The notes under the pieces: model-generated
Told to the model about the DNA's origin: nothing
Seen by the model: the letters and a program-made list of their open reading frames with translations, nothing else
The model's database searches: none
Position numbers and translations under genes: made by a program
Origin: Candidatus Uhrbacteria bacterium RIFOXYB12_FULL_58_10
GTDB lineage: Bacteria; Patescibacteriota; Patescibacteriia; UBA9934; GWF2-40-263
Direction of reading: 5' to 3'
NCBI GenBank assembly: GCA_943357275.1
Contig: CALRGL010000028.1
Coordinates: 1-12,008 of the forward strand
DNA length: 12,008 nt
Shown: in pieces, positions 11,358 through 12,008 of the stretch
Position numbering within the stretch: the first letter of the stretch is position 1
Layout: the number at the start of each line of letters is the position of its first letter

Positions 11358-12008
11358 CTATTCAATTTCACGCATACCAAGACCAATGGCAACACTCATT
11401 CTCGGCCCAATCTCTTCTAAGACGGTTGTGAGATCTTTTGGATAAACGACGCGCGCCCATGGATCACCTCGATACACATTCATGTTCAAGACCTCTGAAA
11501 AGTATTCAACCAGACGTGGGAGTTCAGAGGATCCACCGGTTAAGATGATCTTTTCGCAGTGCTTTTCGTCTGAAAGTTCCATATTTGCATACAACTGCAA
11601 GGCATAACGGATTTCGTTCACCAGTGGTTGCATCATCGGTTCAAACATCTTTGGGAGTCCACCTGGAAGGCCCGAGTCTTGTGCCGGCATATGCGACATA
11701 TCGCGCTTCATGCGTTCTGCGTCTTCGTCAGAAAGATTCATCTGAGCTCTCAGGCGGTCGGTAATAGACGATCCGCCGATATTGATACTGCGTGTCACAA
11801 ACGGAATCCCTTTTTCTACGACGATAATATTTGTTCGACGTGAACCTAAATCTAAAATCAAAATTGGGCTCTTATCTTTTCCAACAAGGGACCGAACAAA
11901 TGCAAAGGACTCTGTATCAATTGCTTTGAGTTCCAGCTTGGCGATCTTGAAAATTTCAATGTATTTTTGAACGAACGTCTTTGCCGCGCCTGTCACAAGA
12001 ACATGCAC
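11358..12008 (-). CDS. pilM: Type IV pilus assembly protein PilM (partial, C-terminal part)
   Basis: Cytoplasmic actin/FtsA-like ATP-binding protein that, with PilN and PilO, links the pilus platform to the assembly machinery. The right edge of the window cuts it; about 216 residues of a protein usually near 350 are visible, and the true start lies beyond. The second phosphate-binding motif appears as LILDLGSRRTNIIVVEKG (50-67 of the visible part). SINIGGSSIT (74-83) and the adenosine motif LTGGSSELPRL (156-166) follow, and the end is SVAIGLGMREIE. This arrangement is diagnostic of PilM over FtsA or MreB given the pilus neighbours. The stop is five bases before the pilin start, so the order in the transcript is pilM, pilin, pilD. 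Confidence 0.93.
   Translation of the reverse strand: MHVLVTGAAKTFVQKYIEIFKIAKLELKAIDTESFAFVRSLVGKDKSPILILDLGSRRTNIIVVEKGIPFVTRSINIGGSSITDRLRAQMNLSDEDAERMKRDMSHMPAQDSGLPGGLPKMFEPMMQPLVNEIRYALQLYANMELSDEKHCEKIILTGGSSELPRLVEYFSEVLNMNVYRGDPWARVVYPKDLTTVLEEIGPRMSVAIGLGMREIE

Noticed and set aside
1..12008. CRISPR array, insertion sequence, prophage or recoded TGA
   Set aside because: No spaced direct repeats, transposase or phage genes are visible, and TGA ends several intact genes at family-typical lengths.

Overview
The window looks like a chromosomal housekeeping segment of a Patescibacteria (Candidate Phyla Radiation) bacterium. The evidence is short, tightly packed genes, a pilM / type IV pilin / prepilin peptidase cluster, an Lgt with an HDHPG-type signature, a sigma factor with a Lys-rich leader, mostly leader-poor starts without Shine-Dalgarno motifs, and three small proteins that I cannot assign to characterised families. 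TGA serves as an ordinary stop in several intact genes (dnaG, lgt, gatA), which argues against the UGA-glycine code of Gracilibacteria and Absconditabacteria. The assignment is inferred from gene content and motifs, not from a database search.

Layout, left to right. The left edge holds the N-terminus of an HlyD/MacA-like membrane fusion protein (minus strand). Next comes a strong terminator and the dnaG-rpoD pair (minus), a remnant of the classical macromolecular-synthesis operon. Divergent from dnaG is a single plus-strand gene for an unknown 162-aa protein, with a near-consensus promoter, a strong ribosome binding site and its own terminator. A tRNA-Ser(GGA) with encoded CCA follows on the minus strand, with a good promoter and a 15-bp hairpin just downstream. 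Divergent from it is a 124-aa unknown protein gene (plus), which converges on lgt through a shared bidirectional terminator.

The right half is all minus strand. One apparent operon runs ligA-gatC-gatA-lgt, with gaps of 4 and 2 bases and an ATGA overlap, from a promoter just upstream of ligA. Before it stands a separately promoted 272-aa unknown protein gene, ended by a UUCG-capped terminator. At the right edge are prepilin peptidase (pilD), a cysteine-rich type IV pilin and the C-terminal part of pilM, again nearly abutting.

Together the genes cover replication priming and nick sealing (DnaG, LigA), transcription initiation (RpoD), tRNA supply and amidation (tRNA-Ser, GatA, GatC), lipoprotein maturation (Lgt) and type IV pilus assembly (PilM, pilin, PilD). 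gatB is not in the window. There is no CRISPR array, insertion sequence, phage gene or obvious defence or biosynthetic cluster, and no intergenic stretch exceeds about 200 bases. I do not see a convincing new multi-gene system. The most unusual signal is a short GC-rich palindromic element that appears to have inserted in frame into ligA. Next in interest are the three uncharacterised proteins, two of which are the only genes here with strong Shine-Dalgarno sequences.
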